The notes under the pieces are model-generated. The model did not search any database, was not told the origin of the DNA, and was given only the letters and a program-made list of their open reading frames with translations. From positions 8,755,001 through 8,819,000 of the forward strand of contig CM034099.1 in the NCBI GenBank assembly GCA_019914945.1: a stretch of 64,000 nt of DNA, written 5' to 3'. This DNA comes from Typha latifolia. Lineage: Eukaryota > Streptophyta > Magnoliopsida > Poales > Typhaceae. Every line of letters begins with the position of its first letter. Positions within the stretch are counted from its first letter, which is position 1. Of the stretch, positions 15,001-23,855 are shown piece by piece. The position numbers were made by a program, and so were the translations under genes.

Positions 15001-18000
15001 TTAATATGATTTAAAATTTATTTAGTTTTCGAGTGGATTCCACTCACTGAGCTATAGTTGTTGGCTCATAGATTCATTTTTTTGTATTTATTTATCTATC
15101 TCAGGTAATAGTCAGCGGAGCGACTGAGCGAAATGTACCCGGACTCCACCTCCACTTAGGATTCACCTATTTACTTTTCCGCTCTTTTGAATTTTATGCT
15201 TTAGATTAGAAGATTTATTTATTTCGTTAGAGACTCAAAAACAATAATATTATTTTATGTTTATTGCAATTAGTATGAAATTTAATAAAGCAATTTTTTA
15301 TTTCATTTATTTATTTGCCATCGTACTCGTAGAAAGTATTATTAAGGCTTCGTGTATCTCAAGCATATTGAGATGCATGGTCGGTCATGATTCCTATTTC
15401 AGGTCGTGACAATATTGGTATCAGAGCCAGGTTTTTTGTTATCCTAAATCACCCTTAGTGTTGTGTGGAGGTCCGGTGGCATAAGCTCAGGTTCGTTATG
15501 AAATTTTTATTATATTCAGTAAAATTATTCTTATCTTATTTATAAATTTTGAAGGGGCAATATGTATACGCGTCGTCGTCGAGAGAAATATTCCTTATTC
15601 GGGATCAGAAACTGCTGCTACCCAAGCTCCTACTCCTATCCAGACTCCTACCCCTGCCCAAATCCCCACTCCTGCCCCAGTTCCTGCTACTCATACAGTG
15701 GTATCAGTGCTTCAGACCCTTCTTCAGGCCATTGGAGGACAGTCATCGCAGACTCCAGCTACATCAGAGTCAAGGCCCTTTAGTCTAGATAGGGGTACAG
15801 TGTTTGAAAAAAAGTTTAAAGGCATCTCTACCTGCCTTTAGAGGGACTACTGATCTGATTGAAGCAGAGGCATGGCTGCTGCGAATCGAGAAGGTATTGC
15901 AAGTATTGGATTGTTCAGAGGATCAAAGGGTTGCCTTGACGACCTATATGTTTGAGGATCGGGCAAAGCATTGGTGGCAGATGATTGAGCGCCAGTACAT
16001 TGGATGAGAAAAGGAGTTGACCTAGGAAAACTTTAAGAGGATTTTCTTCGAGAAGTACTATCCTCGGACCTTAAAGAAAAAGAAACATGATGAGTTCTTT
16101 GAGCTAAGACAAGGAAGCATGTCTGTGGTGAACTTTGAGGCGAAGTTCACCGAGCTGTTGCGATTTGTTCCACATATAGCAGCGAGCGAGGAAGAGAAAG
16201 TTAGCTTCTTCGAGGGTAAGTTGCGGCCAGCCATCAAAGATAGGATATCACTATTCCAGTGTCAGACACTTCCAAAAATGGTGTCTAAGGCACTCCTCGT
16301 CGAGAGAAATATTGGGGAGCTTCGCCAAGAACGAGAACAGCAGCATCCACAGAAGAAACCGAGGGGGTACCAAGAGCAAAGCAAAGGAGGTGGTCAGTCG
16401 TCTAGACAACCCTTGAGGGCCGGGAGTGGACCAAACCCTTCTGGGGGAGGTCCCAAACAGAGTCAGTTTAATAATTGTACGAGGTGTGGATGCCCCCATT
16501 CGTCTAGTGTTAGGTGCAATGGAGTACCCCGAAGCTGCGACAACTGTGGAAGACCCCGCCACTTACCGAGAGATTGCAGAGCACCACGTGGGGGATGGCG
16601 TCCGATTTCTCAGTAGGATCAACAGCATCGACCGTCCCAGTCTTGCACAGCAAACAATAGGCCTCCAGCAAGTAGCGGAAATCCAGGAGCGAGGTCGGAG
16701 AATAAAGGAAGAATTTATACCCTGACGCAGGAAGAGGCTGAGCACTCACCATCCATGGTGCAAGGTACATTATCTTTTTCTTCCATACCAGCTAAAGTCC
16801 TTATAGACTCTAGAGCCTCACACTCTTTTGATTCACCTGATTTTCTTTCCTTATTACCTATTGCACATGAGATTATGGAATCATATTTAGCAGTGACTAC
16901 ACCCATAGGGAGGACCATACTTTTAAATCTTATTTGCATATCTTGTTTAATAGAGATAGACGATCTCATGGATTGAAGTCTTTCTCTTGCTCGAACTTTA
17001 TGCGTTAATAAATTACTTAGTGAAATAGATCGCTCCTCATTAATTTTACTAAATATGATGTGGATCAAACTCTAGAACTATAGATGTTGATGCAGACAAG
17101 TGTAGATAGGAGAACTACAGTATCTACCTTCTATCCTGATGTGACATCAATTTCTAATTAAATTATTTACTTGCTTTATTAAAATAAATATAATATTTGC
17201 CTAATGTGAGGGGATGTACGCACCATTTTGCTTGGCCATTGGATCAGTTACTAGACTAGATAGTCAATTATGGCTGGGTAAGACTACGTTAGTGAGTTAG
17301 CACAACCTTTTGGGAATCCTCAAGAAAACTCTTAAAAGACTTTTTCTCAACCTTTGAACTTTTCAACATAGCTTAGCTTCTCAAATCTTTGGATATTCGA
17401 AAAAAAACCTTTGGATTTCTCAATATAATTCATTAACTTCTCAACCTTTGGACCTCCAAAAAAACATTTGGTCTTCCATCCTTCTTTATGGACTATATGC
17501 AACCACTAGAAAGAAATCATCTTTTTGAAACTTATCAAAAACTTTTTGTAAGTCCAAATTTATATAGTGTCAATTTCGTGGAAACAAAACACTTCAAAAT
17601 ATGATGTAAAATTTTTATAATGTTTAAGTCAAGACAAATGACTTATGAAAGAATACTCATACGAAGAAAATTTAAAAAATGGAATTAAAATCAAGTCAAA
17701 ATCAGCATGTTCAGTATTGCGGTCCTTATGCAATTCAAAGCTGGGTGCGCACCAATTAAGTTTTAAAACCCACTCAAACTTGATATTTCCTTATGAGATT
17801 CTCCTAGTACAAATTGCATAGGTTCTTCCATACTTCTTTAAGAGATCCAGAGGTAGAGCAAAGCATTCATCCATCCAAGTATCCCTCACCTAAAGGAGTT
17901 TCAAATTTCTATCATTGTGTGAGAAATAATTTGAGTCCAAGTGTTAGTCAAACATCGTCTATAATTTGCAACACTTTGGAAGAGTTAAACCAGATGTTAG

Positions 18001-21000
18001 AAGGAAAATCAATCTAGACAGAACTCGAGAAATTTCAAGTTCATCATAAGTGAGTTCCTACTTTCCTCGTGGAGCATACTTTATACCAAAGAGTGTGGAG
18101 AGCAATCTACGCATGTTCATGAATTAGGATTCATCAAAGTTTGATTATCAAGCACCAAAGGGGTTGAATTGAGTTGTCTGCATCAACATCTATAGTTCTA
18201 GAGTTTGATCCACATCATATTTAGTAAAATTAATGAGGAGCGATCTATTTCACTAAGTAATTCATTAATGCATAAAGTTTGAGCAAGAGAAAGACTTCAA
18301 TCCATGAGATCTTTTGGAGCATGATGAGAGTGGTTGTACGTGAATCTTATAATTATACTTTGAATATAAAATAGACTAATCTATGAGGTTGATCAGATCC
18401 ATATTTTTTTCCTCTCTATTCGAGGCAGGTCTTCTATGTTATAAAAATTATGATCATGTATTTGCCATGATTTAAGTTTTATATTCGTATTCAGTTTCCC
18501 TTTTCTACTGTTACTCAGATTTTCGCACACTGACTTGATATCAGTTTTTATAGTTAGAGTAGAATTGGAATTTTCATCTCCTACTTGGTTTCGGTTTTCA
18601 AAATTTGATTTTTTCAATTTTTTAAATCTAGTAGGACTCAATTTTCCTAAATGGACTTGGAATTGATTTTTTTACTTTAACTTGGGGTTTGGATATCTCT
18701 AAACCCAATCAAACTAGGAATCATATTTCTCTCTATAATTTCACTCTTCCTCTTCACAGGACTTTCTATTTTCTACTCTTTATTCTACATTACTCTTTCC
18801 CATAGTCCTTGTGGGTTTTCTTCCTTTATCTCCTCTCTATATCCCACAATCCTTGTAGATTTCTTATCAATCTACCTTATCACACTGGTCCATTATCATG
18901 TTTTTTTGTTGTCTTGACTCTTGAGGAATTTCCTACAATAGAACGAGAACTATTAGTACCCTGAGTTGAACGTGAAGGCAAGGCTTAAGGCTAAATACTC
19001 TCATTCACATTCGACTTAGATCTAACATAATCTGCTACTATTTAATTATTTATATACCTTATTTCGGTCCTATATCCTGCAGCCATCTATGAATTCTTAA
19101 ATCCTAGACCTATCTTTAGTATCTTCTTGATTGATCTAAGTCTAGTAGTCAGATCCATTGTTCTCTTTGGTCTTATCTTTTGGTTATAAACTTCAAATTT
19201 GTTGGTTTGTTAAGTTTAAGCTAAACTGGATTTGATCTTGCTTATATTTTAATATAAGACTTTATGATCAATTTTGTTTTTGTTCTCTGTATTGCTGAAT
19301 TCATTTAGCCTACATTTGATCACATGTTCTCTAACGATTGTTCACAATTTTGGGGTGCAATATAACCATCCAAACTCTCCTAAATCCACTCGTGGGGTAT
19401 AGGCATTTGTTAAATGACCATCTTAACTATCAACAGATCATTTGATAATAAAAGGAAGAACATCTATGCAAAGAAATAAAGGACTCATTTGGACAGGGGG
19501 AGATCTTCTGTTGGGAAATTGGATAGGTGATGTGCTGATCAGGATGGATGGGATGAAGTGAGGGTATCAGGGAGTGATTACCACCTACAAGGCTCCAATA
19601 GGGTGTAATTGAGGTCCTCACGGAGTGTCTTTCCTCCCTTTTCTCTTTTATCACTGCCCCTTCAATCCTCCATCTTTTAAAAGAATATATTTTTCAGAAG
19701 TACAGAAAAATTATTAGCACCTAGGAGTTGCATATTGTGCAACCAAATACTGAGGATGGAGATTACAAAAACTATATCTAGAGACCACCAATAACTAGGT
19801 TACTCCTATATTTTTTGCGTAATGAAACATATAGTGGACACCTATGACACCAAACATAAGAGGCAGTTATAAACATAGTTAATAGTTACCTGAAATTTGT
19901 GACACAAACAGACCGAATTCCAGCATTTGCTGCTGCCCGACATGCGACAGGAACAACATCTGAGACCTGTCCAATACAATGACATTTCAAACAATACATA
20001 TGTCAATAAAGAATGAACCTCTTTAAAAAACCATGACTACATGAGATACCACAGATGTTGTCGGTGCATCATTATTTATTTTACTTATTCCATGCTAACG
20101 GACAATCATGTATAGAAAGAATATATGCAAGTACCACTAAATCAGCCTTCATCGAGTTCAGCCATGCCACCTCAGTTGCCAAAATTGAGTCTCGTGGGAC
20201 CACAGCTGTCTGATGATACTGCACTCAGATTGGGGAAGAGGAAAGTAAGTAATATGAAGACCATCGAGAAGCAAATGATTATCAAAGACTCATTTACACA
20301 AGAAATGAACAATAAAACTGAGGGAAGAGAACTAAACTATACCTTCTCCAAAGAGGCAAGTCTATCCACTGTTAAAGCATCAGCTTGCACAGCTCCGCAA
20401 TCAAGCAAAACCTGCAATGCAGAATGTCCAAAACACTATTTGTATAAAACTACTTAAGTTTATTAAGTAGAAATCAACCAAGTGTGTGTCAAAAACCTTG
20501 CGGATATGAAGATTGGGGGATTGTATCTCGGTGGTGAAGACAAAGTCCGGAGCACCGGTAACCACGTGAACGTCATGCCCAGCTGCAATAAGATGGCGCA
20601 CAACCTACAAGAAAAGAACTCGTATCTGATTTGGTCTTTTAGAAATCCTAAACCACCAAGTAGATTTCTACCAACTTCATCTAAATACACTATCTTAACA
20701 ATCGAAATTGTACAGAAATTGAGAGAATATCCACAAAACTTGGTAAAGGTTGCAACTTTCTCTTAAATTAACAATAGCCATCTGCTGGCTACTCAATTTT
20801 CATTCTTTCCTTCTCGCAATTGAACGACTGACTTCGAATTATACCGTTTTCTATCATCAAGAACGAAACGAAAATATATATATACTAAAGATTGCTATTT
20901 TCGAAAAGAACAAGAAAGAAAACTAGGATGGTTAAGCACCTCGACGACTCGGGTGGCGTGGCCGAATCCATGCCCGGTGACGTAGTAGGCGAAGACGAGG

Positions 21001-21047
21001 TGCTCCCGAGATGCGCAGACCCCATCATCTCTATCCGTAATCCTCAT
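79..21047 (-). CDS. ARA1: L-arabinokinase, N-terminal half (partial, runs off the left edge)
   Basis: Phosphorylates L-arabinose to L-arabinose 1-phosphate in cytosolic sugar salvage. Sixteen exons were read by splice sites and homology: 21047-20940, 20604-20497, 20411-20343, 20218-20135, 19966-19890, 9997-9931, 7240-7183, 6812-6745, 6655-6593, 2204-2151, 2039-1937, 1840-1731, 1592-1473, 1208-1152, 545-373, 244-79. All have AG/GT borders and the 1485 nt stay in frame (495 residues). The start ATG at 21047 gives MRITDRDDGVCAS followed by the family block VFAYYVTGHGFGHATRVVE (about residues 18-36). Further blocks are GAPDFVFTTEIQSP, SDVVPVACRAAANAGIRSV, YVMAAGHHHRSIVWQ, PAFRDVIDVPLVVRR, GKIGYGTVSEALAYR and RRDYFNEEPFLRNMLE, all from the glycosyltransferase-like N-terminal domain. 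The last exon ends at ALFNWE, just before the GHMP-kinase domain, which is outside the window. From memory plant ARA1 is about 1000 residues. Exon calls were made by eye. Confidence 0.95.
245..3004. other. ARA1 introns 10-15 and left part of intron 9
   Basis: Between the small exons listed for ARA1 the sequence is AT-rich intron. From 2205 to 3004 (start of intron 9, read on the minus strand as its 3' end) I see no recognisable repeat or gene. Confidence 0.6.
3005..3246. mobile_element. Fragment of an LTR-like repeat family
   Basis: Begins near GATGTGACATCAA and contains the phrases CACCATTTTGTTTGACCATTGG and AGTCTAGGTAGT in the same order as 17125-17290 and, reversed, 47930-48130. Only the first quarter of the repeat is present. 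It lies in ARA1 intron 9 and has no coding potential. Confidence 0.6.
3247..3336. mobile_element. Short inverted-repeat element (MITE-like)
   Basis: About 90 bases bounded by CCATGTTTGGTTG on the left and AACCAAACATAGG on the right, which are inverted repeats. The interior contains a CTAGAATCTAG palindrome. The size and ends suit a small non-autonomous DNA element. A target duplication was not established. Confidence 0.5.
3590..4333. mobile_element. Foldback element with two long inverted arms
   Basis: The left arm (about 3590-3870) and the reverse complement of the right arm (about 4050-4333) align over most of their length. Both begin with a TTCACTTCA phrase, and both carry ACCTACTTTATATCAAAT, CATCTTTTCCTTCACTTTAT and ATCAAAGGTAAT in order. 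The loop (about 3870-4050) is rich in GGAATA/TATTCC words. The element has no coding potential and lies in ARA1 intron 9. Confidence 0.8.
4406..5539. mobile_element. Harbinger-like non-autonomous DNA element with TTA flanks
   Basis: The terminal inverted repeats are GCCCCTATTCACTTGT at the left and, read inward from the right, GGCTGTATTCACTTGT (13 of 16 match). Both ends are flanked by TTA (4403-4405 and 5540-5542), the target site typical of PIF/Harbinger elements. The 1.1 kb interior has no reading frame but contains a degenerate tandem array. The family assignment is inference from ends and target site only. Confidence 0.65.
4795..5235. repeat. Degenerate tandem array (unit around AGTGCGAGCTTATAAC)
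   Basis: The phrase (C/A)AGTGC(G/A)(A/G)GCTTATAAC recurs at about 4811, 4847, 4873, 4947, 5017, 5085 and 5170, linked by TATTACCTCGTAGT-like and TTATTTATCTAGTG-like stretches. Spacing varies from about 25 to 90 bases. It lies inside the Harbinger-like element. Confidence 0.7.
5648..6215 (+). mobile_element. GATCGGCC-family element, copy 1
   Basis: The left end reads AAGGTTCCAAAAATC followed by GGGATCGGCCGT and GATACGTATCGGCCG. An AT-rich block ending in AAATATTATTAAAAATG follows, then a CT-rich centre (about 5935-6105), and the right end has GATCGGCTATAGCCGATCCC and TTGGAAACTATGG. The same order is found in copies near 11 kb, 43-45 kb and, in part, 38.7 and 61.8 kb. It lies in ARA1 intron 9. 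Confidence 0.7.
5935..6105. repeat. CT-rich low-complexity tract
   Basis: Runs of CT and CCCT dominate. Open frames across it are compositional artefacts. The tract is the centre of the GATCGGCC element. Confidence 0.85.
7845..7925 (+). mobile_element. Fragment of the gypsy-type LTR
   Basis: About 80 bases match the middle of the LTR at 13125-15411 (near 14745-14825): both read CGGATCA..TAT.AA.AAA followed by CCGAGC and TTCGAGGT/CTCGAGGT, then GATCGACAGG or GATCCACAGG. It is an isolated piece in ARA1 intron 6. Confidence 0.55.
8529..9492. mobile_element. Short-TIR DNA element inserted in a TA repeat
   Basis: The left end is AGTGGAAAAGGCGG and the right end reads CCGCCTTCCACT, an imperfect inverted repeat. 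TA dinucleotide runs flank both sides (about 8497-8516 and 9500-9516), so a target duplication may be hidden in them. The left third is GC-rich with the word CGCCTTGGCGAG. The interior is AT-rich and non-coding. It resembles non-autonomous hAT elements, but the superfamily is not proven. It lies in ARA1 intron 6. Confidence 0.55.
9998..11084. other. ARA1 intron 5, right-hand unannotated part
   Basis: AT-rich intronic sequence. I see no recognisable repeat or gene in it. Confidence 0.5.
11085..11832 (-). mobile_element. GATCGGCC-family element, copy 2 (reverse orientation)
   Basis: Starts AAGGTTCATCGG, continues with GCCGATCCCG and GGATCGGCCGATT, and ends GGCCGGTCCAGATTTTTCGAACCTT. The right half (GAATTTTATGTAATTAAAAA, then a GGCCGATACGTATC word) is the reverse complement of the left part of copy 1. 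At about 11490-11610 the plus strand can be read as a broken peptide containing MIQSLFRAPNPRHYYF and YGDYDNDDKN, perhaps the tail of a transposase. That reading is tentative. Confidence 0.65.
11833..13124. other. ARA1 intron 5, repeat-derived spacer
   Basis: No gene. Around 12300-12430 there is a patch of GGATACGGAT/ATCCGTATCC words, a composition seen at termini of plant transposable elements. I could not define its borders. The rest is AT-rich without recognisable structure. Confidence 0.4.
13125..15411 (+). mobile_element. Ty3/gypsy-type LTR (5' LTR of a truncated element)
   Basis: Begins TGTCAGAATCAG and ends GGTCGTGACA, so the ends form the TGTCA/TGACA inverted pair expected of an LTR. 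A primer-binding site follows four bases later. A TATA-like CTATAAATTAAACCC is at about 13286-13300, followed by a CT-rich leader. A second full copy of this LTR is at 57975-60242 on the minus strand. Reading frames in it, including a 168-codon one at 13587-14093, are not supported as genes. Confidence 0.9.
15416..15427 (+). other. Retrotransposon primer-binding site
   Basis: TGGTATCAGAGC, complementary to the 3' end of initiator methionine tRNA, lies four bases after the LTR end. This fixes the orientation and the LTR border. Confidence 0.9.
15549..16976 (+). pseudogene. Gypsy gag and protease remnant, broken
   Basis: The gag-type region is split by stops and frameshifts. An early part holds AEAWLLRIEKVLQVL and AKHWWQMIERQY (15804-16007). 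The next part (16119-16616) holds FEAKFTELLRFVPH and a zinc knuckle CDNCGRPRHLPRDC. A protease-like stretch (16755-16976) has KVLIDSRASHSF, where the usual catalytic Asp-Ser/Thr-Gly is Asp-Ser-Arg. The match then stops; no reverse transcriptase, RNase H or integrase and no 3' LTR follow. The element is non-functional. Family is Ty3/gypsy by the gag form and the protease motif; lineage not decided. Confidence 0.85.
16967..18310. repeat. Pair of ~125-bp inverted repeats
   Basis: The plus-strand sequence at about 16967-17095, starting GATCTCATGGATTGAAGTC and ending GATGTTGATGCAGAC, recurs almost unchanged as its reverse complement at about 18183-18310. The left arm abuts the break in the gag-protease remnant. 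The right arm lies inside the next repeat unit. The nearly perfect match suggests a recent event relative to the gag decay. Confidence 0.85.
17125..19325. mobile_element. LTR-like repeat with a ~1.2 kb internal insertion
   Basis: Starts near TGATGTGACATCAATTTC. Parts 17125-17500 and about 18710-19325 are collinear with the reverse complement of 47255-48130. Shared phrases include TTTTTCTCAACCTTTG, CATAGTCCTTGTGGGTT (47 kb: CACAGTCCTTGAGGGTT) and GAATTCATTTAGCCTACATTTG. The 47 kb copy lacks the middle (about 17500-18710), so that part is an insertion. No coding capacity is seen. It is probably a solo LTR or LARD-type remnant; the class is unproven. Confidence 0.6.
19326..19889. other. ARA1 intron 5, part next to exon 5
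   Basis: No gene or recognisable repeat seen. Confidence 0.45.
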
Positions 21048-21534
21048 ACTTCTATATCGATAAAGATCCTTCTTTTATTTTACTCCAGATCAAACAAACA
21101 GAGCAGGAAGAGGAAGAGGAAGAGGAAGAGAGAAAGAAAAAAAAAACCCAAAACCCGAGAGGACCAAGAGCCAAGATGACAATATGAAGACGACGAGGGC
21201 AGGAGATAGCGTAAAGAGTTACGTCTTCTTTCTGCGAATTCGTCGGGAATAGAAACCCTCTCAAATGCAAATTGCAAAAGCTTCTCGCTTTAACATTTAT
21301 TGTTCTAGTTCAATCGTTCCCAAAATTGAGGCGCGAATAACCGCATTCATAGTACTACTTGAAGCCTAAGCAAGCTTTAATTCTCGTGCTGCCTCGTGAT
21401 CCTGAAACTTGTTGTCCAATGATTCCACTTTTATTGCAGAATAAGTAATCTAGTAAAATAGTGTCACTTTCATGAATATTTTGCAAATGAATTCCACCTT
21501 ATAGTCGTAATAGTAAAGATCTACTCGTTACAAT
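21048..21534. other. ARA1 5' leader and proximal promoter region
   Basis: Sequence immediately upstream of the ARA1 start codon. It carries a purine-rich stretch on the plus strand at about 21105-21170. I found no clear TATA box and cannot place the transcription start. If the copy at 22179-22289 is used as a first exon, this stretch would be part of an intron for that transcript. Confidence 0.4.
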
Positions 21535-21870
21535 CATATATTTTATAGGTATATAGTATAAACCAAAAAAATATATGCTACAATAAATTTTGACCAAACT
21601 AGCACTCATCTCAAAAGGCACCCCTCAAGCATATTATCTAATGCGGATGCTGTTGAAATTTATTATAATTATATATTTTATAGGTATATAGTATAACTAA
21701 AATTTATATTAATTTAATAATATTTTTACTAAATACTGATGCTGTTAGAATTTGTTATAATCCTAGATTTTATAGGTATATAGTATAACCAAAAAGTATA
21801 TGGCACACCCACTGCTTATATAAATGTCTGAGCTGCAAACCTAAAATAAGTTTTGACCAAACTAGCCCTC
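21535..21870. repeat. Direct repeats between the ARA1 first-exon copies
   Basis: The string TTTTATAGGTATATAGTATA occurs three times, at about 21541, 21678 and 21770. Each is followed by a similar A-rich stretch, and the flanks also share a phrase reading TTTTGACCAAACTAGC (about 21589 and 21852). Spacing is irregular (about 135 and 95 bases). No coding potential is seen. Confidence 0.7.
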
Positions 21871-22178
21871 TTTGCAAGAGTCAATCCTAGAAGACATCAG
21901 CATAATTAAAAAATATTATATTGCAAGAGGATAAACTAAAAGGATAACATAGGATAAACTATACGAAGATATCAATTTGGGATCTACGTTGGATAAACGA
22001 AGGGCACCACCCTGGACCCTGGTGGTAATAGTATATCTCAATTTATAATTAAAAGAGGAAAAAAAATCCACTTTAGAAACGGAGACGACCGGTATATCAA
22101 AAACTAAAGCGAAACTATCTGACCAAAAAGTTCACCAGATTGCATCTAGATCTTTGTGGAAATAGGGAGAGGATTTAC

Positions 22179-22289
22179 GGCAACCACACGAGTGGCGTGG
22201 CCAAAAACATGGCCGGTAACGTAGTAGGCGAAGACGAGGCGCTGCTTCCTTTCGTCGTCACCAACCTTCTCCTTCGATGAAGCCGCCAT
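22179..22289 (-). other. Intact second copy of the ARA1 first exon (alternative first exon or relic of a tandem gene)
   Basis: ATG at 22289 opens 37 codons: MAASSKEKVGDDERKQR, then LVFAYYVTGHVFGHATRVVA, then a GTAAAT donor. The block matches exon 1 of the adjacent ARA1 gene (20940-21047). Length is 111 nt against 108 nt and the donor is in the same phase 0, so it could splice in frame to ARA1 exon 2 (20604). Two changes are visible: TGHGFGH has become TGHVFGH, and the last residue is A instead of E. No other ARA1 exon lies nearby. It is therefore either a used alternative first exon or the remnant of a duplicated gene. Which one cannot be decided from sequence alone. Confidence 0.75.
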
Positions 22290-22889
22290 CAGAATAAAAC
22301 GGAATAAGGTTGAGATAAATGTCGACTGTCGAGTTCGATTCATTAATGGAGATGGATAATAATATGACCGCGTCTTTGTTACAAAATCTCGGTAGGATAA
22401 CGGAGGATAAGGACGGATAAATTTTTATACTATTCGTGGAAAGAAGTGAATAGTGCATGGCTGTCTTTTCCTTTCCTTTCCTTACGTTGCTGGCATGGTT
22501 GTGTTGTTGCCAAAACTGAAAATTCCTATATATAATATGCTTTAATCACAAAAGAAAAGAGAAAGGATTCTAAACGAGGGTCAAAGATCACATACTTGCA
22601 AGAGAATCATAGCATATTATTATGGAGATTCTTAAACTAATACAGCGGTTCAGATTTTAGTAAGTTCATTTGAATTTTAGACCGAGTTACCAGCTATTAA
22701 TTAGAACAGTAAAGAGTTAAAATCACCATTCTTTATCAGCTTAAGATTTTAAGAGCAGACGTGCATTAACATAGTATGCAAGAGGTCCCAATAATTAATG
22801 ACCCCTGAGGCTTAAGATTGCTGTTACTGTGGTTGTATCAAAGGAACAGAGAAGTAAAATCACGTGGAGAAAGTAAGAGGAAGGAAGCC

Positions 22890-22977
22890 ATGGCCGGTGA
22901 CATAGCAGGGAAAGACAATGATATCTCCTTCCATTGCCAACTTTTTGCTTCTTCTCTGGAGAATAGGAAGGTTCCAT
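22890..22977 (-). pseudogene. Decayed third copy of the ARA1 first exon
   Basis: ATG at 22977 starts MEPSYSPEKKQKVGNG, resembling the MAASSKEKVGDD leader of the copy at 22289. The conserved block then appears in another frame as IVFPCYVTGHGF, after which the match is lost and a stop follows. A frameshift therefore separates start and motif. No usable donor is evident at the equivalent place. It lies about 0.7 kb upstream of the second copy and 1.9 kb upstream of the real exon 1, in the same orientation. Confidence 0.6.
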
Positions 22978-23855
22978 TAGAGGTCAATGGATAGAGCTTA
23001 CAAGAATAGTGAGACAAGTCAACTAAGAGAGAGAGGAGGACGAGAGAGGATTGAGTAGAGAAGTGTGAGTCCAGCGTCTATCAGTAACAGATAATATTTA
23101 TCAGATCATGCATGAACTAAGCAATAGAGAGAGAGAGAGAGAGAGAGCTTAGTTAAAAATGGGTTACATCTTATCCTCATTAATCTTATCCAAGTTTTGT
23201 TGAATATTGAATGTAGATTTGCCTAACCTTTGACTCATATCCATATGCGAAGAGGCATTTCTATCTCATATCTAAGACTTGGTCATAAGTATAGTCTTAA
23301 CACCTATTATCTTCTCAAAATTTTCGATACCTTACCATTACTCTAATTATATTCATATCTTATTCTGATATTCACATATACACTGTGCATATCCGGCTGG
23401 ATATTGGATTAGATTTTTTTTTCTCATACCTGTCACAGATTGATGTTCTCAGGCCACACGGCAATCTAGATTTTTTTTAGCATCAAATAATTAAAACTGG
23501 GACATATCCCTAAAAAAATTCTGAACCACTAATTTAGTTGAACAATTAAACACAGACTTGTATATAATTGTGTTGGTATGGTACTCCAGATGAAGAGAGG
23601 AAATATACAAGTCCAATTCTCTTGAAAGCATAGATGCAGCAGCCTTGAAACAGCATTTAAACTCTTTAATAATTTCACATTCATCTATGTTGTTATCCAT
23701 CTATTGCAGAACTTTTTGTGTACTGCATATTCAAGCTTACAGAAAATGGTATATATACCAATACATATTGTTCCTCCCTCTCCCCTTTACAGAAAGGTCA
23801 CAGCAAACAAGAAGCCCACAAACAAAAGAAGAATGGAAGAGTAGGATTAAAACGA
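22978..23855. other. Intergenic spacer and MBD2-like 3' untranslated region
   Basis: Contains a GA microsatellite at about 23126-23148 and AT-rich sequence. The MBD2-like 3' untranslated region must lie in the part adjoining 23855. I found no convincing polyadenylation signal. Confidence 0.4.

Noticed and set aside
15549..16976. Endogenous pararetrovirus or retrovirus
   Set aside because: The order LTR, tRNA-Met primer site, gag with one zinc knuckle and protease is that of an ordinary Ty3/gypsy retrotransposon; no envelope or virus-type movement protein was seen.
20125..20457. 110-codon plus-strand frame
   Set aside because: Overlaps ARA1 exons 3 and 4 in antisense; a shadow frame.
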